Shown in pieces: positions 7,515 to 13,977 of a DNA stretch of 14,094 bases. This DNA comes from Syntrophomonas sp. UBA1368 (GTDB lineage: Bacteria; Bacillota; Syntrophomonadia; Syntrophomonadales; Syntrophomonadaceae), in assembly GCA_002305965.1 (NCBI GenBank), contig DBRM01000055.1, forward strand, positions 27,121 through 41,214, read 5' to 3'. The notes beneath the pieces were generated by a model that had not been told where the DNA came from, ran no database searches, and was given only the letters and a program-made list of their open reading frames with translations. The stretch's first letter is position 1. The number at the start of each line of letters is the position of its first letter. The position numbers were made by a program, and so were the translations under genes.

Positions 7515-9197
7515 CTAACCCAATTCTTTGGTACCTATAGCATATTCAGCAATATTGCAGCACAGGTCGCCGATCCTTTCCAGAGTACCCAGCAAATCGA
7601 GAAATACTGCGCCGTTGTTGCCGTTACATATTCTTGCATTCAACCTTCTTATATGGGCGCGCCGGTATTCGGCCTGCATCATATCAAGCATTTCTTCATT
7701 TTTTTTGACTTCTGCCGCCAGGGTTTTGTCTTTCTTCTCCAGGGTTTGCAAAGCAAGATGCAGGGTCGCTTTGGTCAGATCGATCATCTGGTTCAGCTCT
7801 TCTTTTGCTTCTCCGGAAAAAGTTACATGATGCCTGTCCGCATCGTCTTTTAAGTGCAAAATATTTTCACATAAGTCGGCAATGCTTTCAATATCATTCA
7901 AGGATTGAAGCAAAGCATAAGACAGGTATGAATCTTCCTTGGAAAGCCTTTTTTCCGATGCCAGAACGATATAATCGGTTATTTCCCTTTCCAGAAAGTC
8001 AATGGCCGCTTCAAGCTGTATGCCTTTTTCCATCAAGTTAGCCTGTTTTCTGTCAAAATAGCCCATGGCATTTTCAAAAGCCTGAATCATCATTTCCCCC
8101 ATGCGAAGCGTTTCTCTGGTGGCCTGGGCTAAAGCTACAGAAGAATTGGCTAAAAGGCGTTTATCAAGGTAAGTGGTTTTTTGATAACTCTCCTTTGTTT
8201 CGTCTTTTGAGTCCGGTATGATTTTGGTTACAATTAATGCCAGGAGCCCAACAAAGGGCAGTTGGATCAAGGTATTGGAGAGATTAAATACCAGATGCGT
8301 CTGAGCGATCTGCAGTTTTACATTCAGAACCTCCCATCCCACATTACCAGGGATCAGTATGAATAAATAATTGGTAAAGTAAACCACTATTTTCTCAAAT
8401 ACCCCTGCAATATAGAGCGGCAAAAAAATAAGTGTCCCGATAAAATTAAACAAAAAATGGGTAAGTGAAGTCCGCCTGGCAGCCGTACCAGTACCAATGG
8501 CTGCCAATAGTGCTGTTATGGTTGTCCCTATGTTGTCGCCAAAAAGTACAGGAATGGTCTGATGATATGTCATGGCCCCCTGATTGGCTAACTCCTGCAT
8601 AATCCCTATAGTAGCGGAGCTGGCATTCACCACAACCGTAAAAATGATTCCTACCAGAACACCAAAAATAGCATTATCTTCAATATTAAGCATCAGGTTT
8701 GTAAAAAAGGGCAAATCTTTTAAAGGTGCCATCCCATTGCCCATAATGCTTATCCCTAAAAATATGACTCCAATACCCAGTATAGCTTTTCCCACCAATT
8801 TAACTCTATTATTATTGGCAAATAAATAGGCTGTCACACCAAGTGCAATGATGGGCAATACGTACTCGTCCAGATCAAAACCAATTAAATAGACCGTGAG
8901 GGTAGTGCCAATATTGGCTCCCATGATTACACCAATGGCCTGCTTAAGAGTCAGCAGTCTGGCGTTTACCAATCCCACCGTCAATACCGTGGTTGCAGTA
9001 CTGCTCTGAATGAGGCCAGTAACAGCTGCACCAGTAAGTACTCCCCGTAATGGACTTTTGGTTCCCTGTTCCAGAATGGTGCGCATTTTGTCTCCGGCCA
9101 CTTCCTGTAGGGCGCTGGACATAAATCTAAGACCAAACAGGAATAATCCCAGTCCGCCAACAAAGGCAAATATCATTGCCTGATAATCTACTTCCAC
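7515..9197 (-). CDS. Na+/phosphate symporter family protein with PhoU-like C-terminus (NptA/YjbB type)
   Basis: A 560-residue membrane protein. Residues about 10-340 hold two inverted Na_Pi_cotrans repeats with the hallmark QSSTATT motif (GLIQSSTATTVLTVG, first repeat) and its partner NASSATIGIMQELANQG (second repeat), plus GANIGTTLT and GDNIGTTITALLAA. Residues about 350-550 form a cytoplasmic helical PhoU-like domain (MGEMMIQAFENAMGYF, LNDIESIADLCENI, LLGTLERIGDLCCNIAEY). Family members import phosphate or related anions with sodium. The start is GTG, 7 bases after GGGAGG (9205-9210); the closer ATG is in another frame. It lies 104 bases after a 34-codon gene and behind a structured leader, and probably shares their transcript. 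No phosphate regulator is nearby. Confidence 0.92.
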   Translation of the reverse strand: MEVDYQAMIFAFVGGLGLFLFGLRFMSSALQEVAGDKMRTILEQGTKSPLRGVLTGAAVTGLIQSSTATTVLTVGLVNARLLTLKQAIGVIMGANIGTTLTVYLIGFDLDEYVLPIIALGVTAYLFANNNRVKLVGKAILGIGVIFLGISIMGNGMAPLKDLPFFTNLMLNIEDNAIFGVLVGIIFTVVVNASSATIGIMQELANQGAMTYHQTIPVLFGDNIGTTITALLAAIGTGTAARRTSLTHFLFNFIGTLIFLPLYIAGVFEKIVVYFTNYLFILIPGNVGWEVLNVKLQIAQTHLVFNLSNTLIQLPFVGLLALIVTKIIPDSKDETKESYQKTTYLDKRLLANSSVALAQATRETLRMGEMMIQAFENAMGYFDRKQANLMEKGIQLEAAIDFLEREITDYIVLASEKRLSKEDSYLSYALLQSLNDIESIADLCENILHLKDDADRHHVTFSGEAKEELNQMIDLTKATLHLALQTLEKKDKTLAAEVKKNEEMLDMMQAEYRRAHIRRLNARICNGNNGAVFLDLLGTLERIGDLCCNIAEYAIGTKELG

Positions 9198-9301
9198 TCA
9201 TTGACCTCCCTGTTTATCATGATCTAACAATACTAATAAAATAATCGGTTGTTGTTTGGAGGTTTTTTCTTTCCCAAAAAATCATTCAATTCATTGCTGG
9301 T

Positions 9302-9406
9302 TTACCATACCAGGTAATAAATTGCTATTGCAGCAGATAAAGAGATCAATAGCCAGAATAGAGTTCTCAATAAATCTTTTTTAACTTGTTTGATCAACTG
9401 TTCCAT
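9302..9406 (-). CDS. Small single-pass membrane protein (34 residues)
   Basis: A short gene of 34 codons. The ATG is preceded by AAGGGGGT at 7-8 bases, a strong ribosome site. The product begins MEQLIKQVKKDLLRTLF, a basic amphipathic stretch, followed by one hydrophobic helix (WLLISLSAAIAIYYLVW) that ends the protein, predicting a cytoplasmic N-terminus and a C-terminus in or just outside the membrane. It starts right after the leader terminator (9427-9464) and is the first gene of the presumed transcript that continues into the Na/Pi transporter. Function unknown; a transporter-associated microprotein is the simplest inference. Chance ORFs rarely combine such a ribosome site with this basic-then-hydrophobic layout, but conservation is untested. 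Confidence 0.6.
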   Translation of the reverse strand: MEQLIKQVKKDLLRTLFWLLISLSAAIAIYYLVW

Positions 9407-9426
9407 TTTACAACCCCCTTACAGTC

Positions 9427-9464
9427 AAATAAAAAAGTGGGTAGTCCTGTAAAAGACTATCCAC
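9427..9464 (-). terminator. Leader terminator (attenuator) before the 34-codon gene and Na/Pi transporter
   Basis: On the minus strand GTGGATAGTC and GACTACCCAC pair over 10 bp with one A-C mismatch and an 8-base loop, then TTTTTTATTT. It lies downstream of a promoter and upstream of the first ribosome site with no convincing gene in between, which is the layout of a transcription attenuator. The loop TTTTACAG can also pair with CTGTAA or TGTAAAA around the ribosome site, which hints at alternative folds. Confidence 0.8.
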
Positions 9465-9570
9465 CCTGATAAGCCAAAATCTCATAGAAAAAAAACCATA
9501 TTCATTTAAAAACTTAGGTTTTTCCCCTCCGCAGTAATAATTTTCACCAGTACTGCTTTGACCGAAAAAA
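9465..9570 (-). promoter_or_regulatory. Candidate cis-regulatory leader RNA (riboswitch-like) of the Na/Pi transporter
   Basis: The minus-strand leader has an orderly core: CGGTCAAA, then a perfect stem GCAGTA (9551-9556) with TACTGC (9531-9536), then the purine block GGAGGGG (9524-9530) and AAAAACC, which can pair with GGTTTTT about 20 bases further on. The terminator at 9427-9464 follows. A compact stem flanked by short unpaired purine-rich segments and an attenuator is typical of ligand-sensing leaders. It does not match the consensus of SAM, TPP, FMN, cobalamin, lysine, glycine, fluoride, ZTP, c-di-GMP-I or ydaO elements as I know them. Because the regulated gene moves sodium, the Na+-I (DUF1646 motif) class is the first one to test; I cannot confirm it from memory. 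Confidence 0.5.
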
Positions 9571-9588
9571 TAGTTATTAATTTTATTA

Positions 9589-9617
9589 AAAATAACATAT
9601 TTGATCGCGGATTTCAA
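9589..9617 (-). promoter_or_regulatory. Probable SigA promoter of the leader / Na/Pi transcript
   Basis: On the minus strand TTGAAA (9612-9617) and TATTTT (9589-9594) are separated by exactly 17 bases. Transcription from here would give a leader of roughly 175 bases before the 34-codon gene. Confidence 0.55.
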
Positions 9618-9719
9618 TTAATCTCACTTTTTTATAAATTCTCCTTACTTTATTCTCCTGTTAAAATAAAAAAGTATTATGTCAAAAATAACTCAAAAAC
9701 AAATCAGATAAAAAAAATA

Positions 9720-9758
9720 AAAACTGGAAAAAAATTTAGAAAACTTTTTTCCAGTTTT
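9720..9758 (-). terminator. Intrinsic terminator after the CGGC-type protein gene
   Basis: A perfect 14-bp stem AAAACTGGAAAAAA / TTTTTTCCAGTTTT with an 11-base loop, followed on the minus strand by TATTTTTTTT. It lies 35 bases after the stop at 9794. Between them is a run of eight C on the minus strand (9763-9770). Confidence 0.85.
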
Positions 9759-9793
9759 AAAAGGGGGGGGATGGGAATGTAAGAATTAGAGAA

Positions 9794-10111
9794 TTATTTT
9801 TCTGATGATCTTGATAAAGATAACTTTTCCAGAATCTTTTTGGCTATGATTTCGGGTAATTGGTGGACGGGATAAGCTCGATCGTCAACCAGGTCTCCGC
9901 CCACCATTACCCATTGTTTGGCTTGATCTTCGATCTCTGTCATGTCTACACATGCTGTGCTGCATCCTGCCATAACAATTCCCACGTCTGCTCCTGTTTC
10001 TACTGTTTCGACTTCTATGCTTTGTTTTAGAATTTCAATTGCTGCTTTCAGTGTTTTGGACCTATCGATGATTACATTGCAGCCACCGCAGTATTTGACT
10101 CTTAATTTCAT
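9794..10111 (-). CDS. Small CGGC-type four-cysteine protein, function unknown
   Basis: A 105-residue soluble protein. I start it at ATG 10111, 10 bases after AGGAG (10123-10127); a longer reading to 10144 adds eleven residues without a ribosome site. It begins MKLRVKYCGGCNVIIDRSK. Cysteines come as two pairs, C8-x2-C11 and C50-x3-C54 (AGCSTACVD), suggesting metal, Fe-S or thiol-disulfide chemistry. The C-terminal part (LPEIIAKKILEKL) is helical. Small proteins opening with KYCGGCN and DR are frequent in anaerobic Firmicutes and sulfate reducers; I know no proven function. It follows the AbfD-like gene on the same strand after 279 bases with no clear terminator between, so co-transcription from the sigma-54 promoter is possible but unproven. 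Confidence 0.72.
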   Translation of the reverse strand: MKLRVKYCGGCNVIIDRSKTLKAAIEILKQSIEVETVETGADVGIVMAGCSTACVDMTEIEDQAKQWVMVGGDLVDDRAYPVHQLPEIIAKKILEKLSLSRSSEK

Positions 10112-10390
10112 TAAAATATAGCTCCTGTTACTTATGAAGATCAAACAAATAATTAAACTGGGCAGTGATAACTGAATATCTTGCAGCTTGTCCTATTATC
10201 ACATTTGCTGAAATCACTGATGCAATTATGGTTCATTCGTTATTGTTTTGCTGCAACTATTACTGTATATTTTCTGTATGCTTTGAGTAAAAATACCGGG
10301 CTGCAAATACTGGTCTATTTATTACTGCTTCTTTTCTGCATTGTCTGTTACTGAATTTACTGCTGTATTTTCACTGCTCAGTAAAATTAA

Positions 10391-11863
10391 CTACTTCCAG
10401 TCCACATCGGGATTTTCTTTTACCCCGCAAAGTTTTTCGGCTAATTCTTTGCGGTAATTCAAATCAACCTGACGGGCAATCATGATCCGCTGTGCCTGCG
10501 GCGAACCTGCACCGTGCATTGATTCAGTCAGGTAGCCAACCGCCGCACAACCCATGGTCAGGTTTTCGATAAAGCGCAGCATTTTTTGGCGATCTGCTGT
10601 AGGTACATCGGTCCTTGCTGCCAGATATTTATTGATGATGGGCCCCACTTTGGGATGATTAAAATCTTTTTCCGAAGGCATGGTGACCAGGAGTCCTCCG
10701 GCCAGATCCTGAGCGATTCGGGCCATCTCATAAGGAAATCTGGTTACATTCTGCTTACAGATATTGGCCAGCAGTACATCGATCAGATAATTCCCTGCTG
10801 CTGTTTTTCTGCCTTCTGCAGAACAGGCGATTCCGCAGGAATAAAGGGTCTCATTTAAATGACACATTTCAATGATCTTGTCTTTTACATGAGACGCGGC
10901 AGAAGCCCCCTGATAATCAGTAATGGCTTTTACAGCACCGATCAATGTGTCTCCTACGCCCACTTTGCATCCGCCGTAACTCTGGCGATGATACCCGGCA
11001 AAACGTTCGACCAGCATTCCTGTAAATTCCCATTCTCCGTTCATGAAAACTCTTTCCCAGGGAACGAAGACATTATCGAATACGGTCATGACTTCCTGTC
11101 CGCCGAAGTATTTATTACCGATGTCTATGGTTCCGCCTTCCAGTTTTCTGGTATCGGATGACTGCCGGCCATATATATAGATCATGCCCGGTGTGTCAAG
11201 CGGAATGGCGAAACATACTGCATAGTCCTTGTCCTCGGCTTTTAAAGTATTATTGGGCATCACTAAAATTTCATGGGAATTGATCATGCCGGTTTGATGC
11301 AGTTTGCATCCTCTTACCACGATCCCGTCTTCCCGGGTTTCAACAATATGCAGATACATATCCGGATCATCCTGGGCTCCCGGAGTCTTTGAGCGGTCAC
11401 CCCGGGCATCGGTCATGCATCCGTCAACGGCCAGATCGTTTTCCTGCACATATTCCATATATTTTCTGAAGCGCTGATGATAATCAGTACCTTTGGCTTC
11501 ATCCATTTCGAAAGTCGTACTGAATACTGCATTAAATGCATCCATCCCGACACATCTTTGAAAACAGCAGCCGGTCTTTTGCCCCAGCAGTCTCTGCATT
11601 TTAACCTTTTTCATCAGATCTTCCGGGCTCTGGTGCAAATGGGTAAAACGGTTGATTTTATTGCCGGTCAGACTGGATTTGGTTGTCATCAGGTCTTCAT
11701 ATTCAGGATCCAGAGCCAGTTTATAAGTCATGGCCATAGCATTGATCGATGGCCTAATGATAGGATGATCCACATAATTTTCGACTTTTTCGCCGAACAT
11801 ATACAATTCAATATTGTGTTTCCGCAGGTCATCAAGGTATTCCTGAGGTTTCTTCAAAGCCAT
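10391..11863 (-). CDS. 4-hydroxybutyryl-CoA dehydratase / vinylacetyl-CoA isomerase-like protein (AbfD family)
   Basis: A 490-residue FAD and [4Fe-4S] enzyme of the 4-hydroxyphenylacetate 3-hydroxylase (HpaB) superfamily, dehydratase branch. AbfD turns 4-hydroxybutyryl-CoA into crotonyl-CoA by a ketyl-radical route in anaerobic GABA/succinate fermentation. Cluster ligands of the Clostridium aminobutyricum enzyme (Cys99, Cys103, His292, Cys299) are matched by C100 and C104 in GCCFQRC and by H292 and C299 in YHRQSYGGCK. Catalytic E257, Y296 and K300 are at the same positions, T191 matches Thr190, and E447 in TESMHGAGSP probably matches Glu455. HpaB-type monooxygenases lack these Cys ligands. 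Start ATG has AAGGAG 9 bases upstream. No CoA-transferase or 4-hydroxybutyrate dehydrogenase gene is adjacent, so the exact acyl-CoA substrate is unproven. Confidence 0.85.
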   Translation of the reverse strand: MALKKPQEYLDDLRKHNIELYMFGEKVENYVDHPIIRPSINAMAMTYKLALDPEYEDLMTTKSSLTGNKINRFTHLHQSPEDLMKKVKMQRLLGQKTGCCFQRCVGMDAFNAVFSTTFEMDEAKGTDYHQRFRKYMEYVQENDLAVDGCMTDARGDRSKTPGAQDDPDMYLHIVETREDGIVVRGCKLHQTGMINSHEILVMPNNTLKAEDKDYAVCFAIPLDTPGMIYIYGRQSSDTRKLEGGTIDIGNKYFGGQEVMTVFDNVFVPWERVFMNGEWEFTGMLVERFAGYHRQSYGGCKVGVGDTLIGAVKAITDYQGASAASHVKDKIIEMCHLNETLYSCGIACSAEGRKTAAGNYLIDVLLANICKQNVTRFPYEMARIAQDLAGGLLVTMPSEKDFNHPKVGPIINKYLAARTDVPTADRQKMLRFIENLTMGCAAVGYLTESMHGAGSPQAQRIMIARQVDLNYRKELAEKLCGVKENPDVDWK

Positions 11864-11896
11864 TATTTATCACTCCTTCAAATTGTATCTATGATT

Positions 11897-11925
11897 AATA
11901 TATAGTATTGATTCCAATTGTTTAA
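11897..11925 (-). promoter_or_regulatory. Possible alternative SigA promoter of the AbfD-like gene
   Basis: TTAAAC (11920-11925) and TATATT (11897-11902) on the minus strand are 17 bases apart, directly downstream of the sigma-54 element. The -35 box is only partial and the region is AT-rich, so this may be chance. Confidence 0.3.
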
Positions 11926-11926
11926 G

Positions 11927-11944
11927 ATGCAAAATATATGCCAA
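11927..11944 (-). promoter_or_regulatory. Sigma-54 (RpoN) -24/-12 promoter of the AbfD-like gene
   Basis: The minus strand reads TTGGCATATATTTTGCAT. It matches the -24 box (TTGGCA) and the -12 box (TTGCAT), with the invariant GG and GC doublets exactly 12 bases apart, as sigma-54 holoenzyme requires. Predicted transcription start is near 11917, giving a leader of about 55 bases. Such promoters need an AAA+ enhancer-binding activator bound upstream; none is encoded in the window. Confidence 0.72.
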
Positions 11945-11994
11945 TCATCTAACCCTGACTTCGTTTCCTGAAAATTGAAACTTATAAACACTGG

Positions 11995-12032
11995 TATTTC
12001 ATCATTCTTGCCTTATGGCAAGGTATGAAATA
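11995..12032. promoter_or_regulatory. Imperfect dyad, candidate upstream activator site
   Basis: TATTTCAT (11995-12002) pairs with ATGAAATA (12025-12032), and inside it CTTGCC (12007-12012) pairs with GGCAAG (12017-12022) around TTAT. The centre lies about 97 bases upstream of the predicted sigma-54 start site, within the range usual for enhancer-binding-protein sites. It has no T tail, so it is not a terminator. Confidence 0.45.
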
Positions 12033-12201
12033 AATAAGTAAATCCGAAATCATATAACAAATCAAGGTAAAATGCAGAAAAATGAATTAATTTTGATTCA
12101 ATTTAGTCCACGGGTGAATCTATTTTGCATCAATTTACAAAAAACTTCCTTATTATTGCAGAGTAGAGTCTAATCAGAAGAATTTTTGTTTATGGAATTG
12201 A

Positions 12202-12216
12202 ACCATATCTTATGGT
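12202..12216. promoter_or_regulatory. Short palindrome upstream of the sensor gene
   Basis: ACCATA, spacer TCT, TATGGT: a perfect 6-3-6 dyad ending 39 bases before the sensor start codon. It overlaps the likely promoter zone (TTGAAC at 12198 and TATATC at 12219, a short 15-base spacer), so it could be an operator. Promoter calling here is weak. Confidence 0.35.
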
Positions 12217-12255
12217 AATATATCCCAGAAGGTAATTCGCGGTGGAGGTTCCTTA

Positions 12256-13941
12256 ATGGCGCAGACTATTATTATAAAAGAAAACAGGTTGCTAACCGGT
12301 TTTATCACTAAACTTACGCAATCAGGCTTAACCATACAATCCGCCAACAATAAAAACATAGACCCGATTTTTTGCATATACCATGCCCTGTCTACTTCAC
12401 GTTATTTACTGGCAATTCTTACCTCTGTTTTTTATTTGGCCGGTCCGCCTCATTCTGCTTTTCTGGTTAAGGTAATGGTGGTTATTGCAATGCTGGCAGC
12501 AACATTCTTAATACAAAGTTTTTATAATCATATGGAAATTAAAGCCCAGCTCCAGGAACGTTATGATCCGATTAGAATTGAACAGTCACAACCACCCAAC
12601 CACTATCAAAAAAACAAGCCCACTATGCTGCTGACCTTGATAGGCACAGAAATAGCCGGTATCGCCTTGGTAGCCATACCTACCGGCGGACTTCACAGCC
12701 CTTTTATCTGGTGTGCTTTAATCCCAATATTAAATTCTGCCTTTTATCTGCCTGCTTTTTGTTCATGGTTATCAATGGGTATCTTTCTAACCTCCATGCT
12801 TATATTGCACAAATTCCTGCCTGCTGCTTCAGCAATAACCGGAACGTTCAGTTCCATAAGTGTGGTTATGATTTTCTGTTTATGTACAACCCTGGCCCAA
12901 ATATTTTCCGTGTTATTTAAAGAATTGGCCCGGGCTTACGGGCAAATGGAAACTGCCCATGGAGAAAACCAAAGTGCCCTGATGCATATATCATCCCTAT
13001 ATCAAGCTCTGGAAGCCTGCTGGAACGGGGAAGACCAGGGACAAATTGCTGAGGTGCTGGCGGAATACACTGCCCGGTTATGCCAGGGACCGGCTGCTTG
13101 TTTTATTGCCGGGGATCATGTGACCCGGTCTCACAACGGAAGCCAATGGCGGATTTCCAGCCACAAACCGCAGCTGGTTGATGCCAGCCGTTGGCAGCGC
13201 CAAATGGTACGTCTTTGGAATTACAGCAAGCCAAAGTTAGCAATGGTATGCCCTTGTGACTGGAATCCTGATTACGATCTCCTTTGTCAGCCCCTATACT
13301 CCCAGAGTCAATGTTTGGGTATCCTGACCTGTCTTATACCACGGCTGCCCGACAATAAAAGAGATGAGAAGATGAAATCCCTCTCCTTTCTGGCCAACCT
13401 GGGTGGTATTACTCTGGACAGGCTGCAGGCAGATAATCTGTACACACAACTGCTGATCAGCGAGGAACAAAACCGGATCGCCAGCGAGATCCATGACGGC
13501 GTTTCACAATATCTTTTCAGTCTGGGATGCTCACTGCATAACCTTTCAAAACAGCAGTTGAATCTGCAGGACGTAACTGTACAGCAGCAGCTTAAGCTAC
13601 TGGAATCTCTGGTCAACCGTGCTTCCAGTGAATTGAGATCCTCTATTTATGGATTGAGTCCGCTGGAAAAAGAACTGCAAAGGATCATAAAAAAATATGG
13701 CGATTGGATCGCTGCCGGTCAGGGAGCTTTTCCGGCAGTCACAGCTGAAAAAACCATCATAATGAATACCTTTGAAGATCTGATCAAAGTAGCAGATGAA
13801 TTGGGGCAGCCGGTCCTTTATCAAAACTCCGGAAACCGGATCCATCAATTCTGCGTGATCAGTGACAAGATGGTTTACTGGTATACCATCCCCTGCCCGG
13901 CTGAAAGCAAGGAAAGTCCAAATATATCAACTGCCGTATAA
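12256..13941 (+). CDS. Membrane sensor with NarL/DesK-type HisKA_3 domain but no ATPase domain
   Basis: A 561-residue protein. Six hydrophobic helices lie between about residues 46 and 220, then a linker, a GAF-like region (about 245-395) and a phospho-acceptor helix pair of the HisKA_3 type: SEEQNRIASEIHDGVSQYLF with His413, followed by the X-box-like RASSELRSSIYGLSPLE. In such kinases a HATPase_c domain of about 90-130 residues should follow. Here no N, G1 or G2 box is found in this frame or the other two, and the last 60 residues (FEDLIKVADELGQPVLYQ to VYWYTIPC) look like a small separate alpha/beta module that I do not recognise. Stop, terminator and convergent ribH follow at once, so the ATPase is not displaced downstream. 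The start ATG has GGAGG 7 bases upstream. No response regulator is adjacent. It probably cannot self-phosphorylate. Confidence 0.8.
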   Translation: MAQTIIIKENRLLTGFITKLTQSGLTIQSANNKNIDPIFCIYHALSTSRYLLAILTSVFYLAGPPHSAFLVKVMVVIAMLAATFLIQSFYNHMEIKAQLQERYDPIRIEQSQPPNHYQKNKPTMLLTLIGTEIAGIALVAIPTGGLHSPFIWCALIPILNSAFYLPAFCSWLSMGIFLTSMLILHKFLPAASAITGTFSSISVVMIFCLCTTLAQIFSVLFKELARAYGQMETAHGENQSALMHISSLYQALEACWNGEDQGQIAEVLAEYTARLCQGPAACFIAGDHVTRSHNGSQWRISSHKPQLVDASRWQRQMVRLWNYSKPKLAMVCPCDWNPDYDLLCQPLYSQSQCLGILTCLIPRLPDNKRDEKMKSLSFLANLGGITLDRLQADNLYTQLLISEEQNRIASEIHDGVSQYLFSLGCSLHNLSKQQLNLQDVTVQQQLKLLESLVNRASSELRSSIYGLSPLEKELQRIIKKYGDWIAAGQGAFPAVTAEKTIIMNTFEDLIKVADELGQPVLYQNSGNRIHQFCVISDKMVYWYTIPCPAESKESPNISTAV

Positions 13942-13945
13942 TAAA

Positions 13946-13970
13946 AAAACCGCTTATTGCAAGCGGTTTT
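13946..13970. terminator. Bidirectional terminator between the sensor gene and ribH
   Basis: AAAACCGCTT (13946-13955), loop ATTGC and AAGCGGTTTT (13961-13970) form a perfect 10-bp stem. A-rich and T-rich flanks on both sides let it serve both converging transcripts. Confidence 0.9.
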
Positions 13971-13977
13971 ATATGGC

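Larger units (their letters stand above)
11864..12255. other. Divergent intergenic region between the AbfD-like gene and the sensor
   Basis: These 392 bases are AT-rich and hold no convincing gene; a 33-codon frame at 12072-12173 has only a weak ribosome site. The region carries the sigma-54 promoter, a long imperfect dyad (11995-12032), a pair of 15-base near-identical direct repeats (TTTTGATTCAATTTA at 12091 and TTTTGCATCAATTTA at 12123, 32 bases apart, 13 of 15 identical) and a short palindrome near the sensor gene. The sequence TTTTGCATC also occurs inverted inside the sigma-54 promoter. Confidence 0.6.

Noticed and set aside
9408..9617. Minus-strand 69-codon frame overlapping the leader RNA
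   Set aside because: It has no ribosome site, starts inside the promoter and is better explained as the structured leader.
9763..9770. Run of eight G
   Set aside because: Possible slippage or sequencing-error site, but it lies outside any gene, between a stop codon and a terminator, so it has no evident role.
9558..9782. Plus-strand 74-codon frame in the Na/Pi leader region
   Set aside because: Lys/Asn/Phe-rich composition follows from AT-rich DNA, there is no ribosome site, and it runs through the promoter and terminator of the opposite strand.
10220..10354. Plus-strand 44-codon hydrophobic frame (MQLWFIRYCFAATITVYF...) between the CGGC gene and the AbfD-like gene
   Set aside because: No ribosome site precedes any possible start, and T-rich DNA readily gives Leu/Phe-rich frames by chance. 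Worth only a conservation check.
10145..10390. Many CAGTA/TACTG copies that at first look like a degenerate repeat array
   Set aside because: Copies are only 5-7 bases, irregularly spaced and in AT-rich DNA; there is no constant repeat or spacer length as in a CRISPR array.
12072..12173. 33-codon frame (MQKNELILIQF...) upstream of the sensor gene
   Set aside because: Only a weak AAGG lies 4 bases before the ATG, composition is unremarkable and it overlaps the direct repeats.
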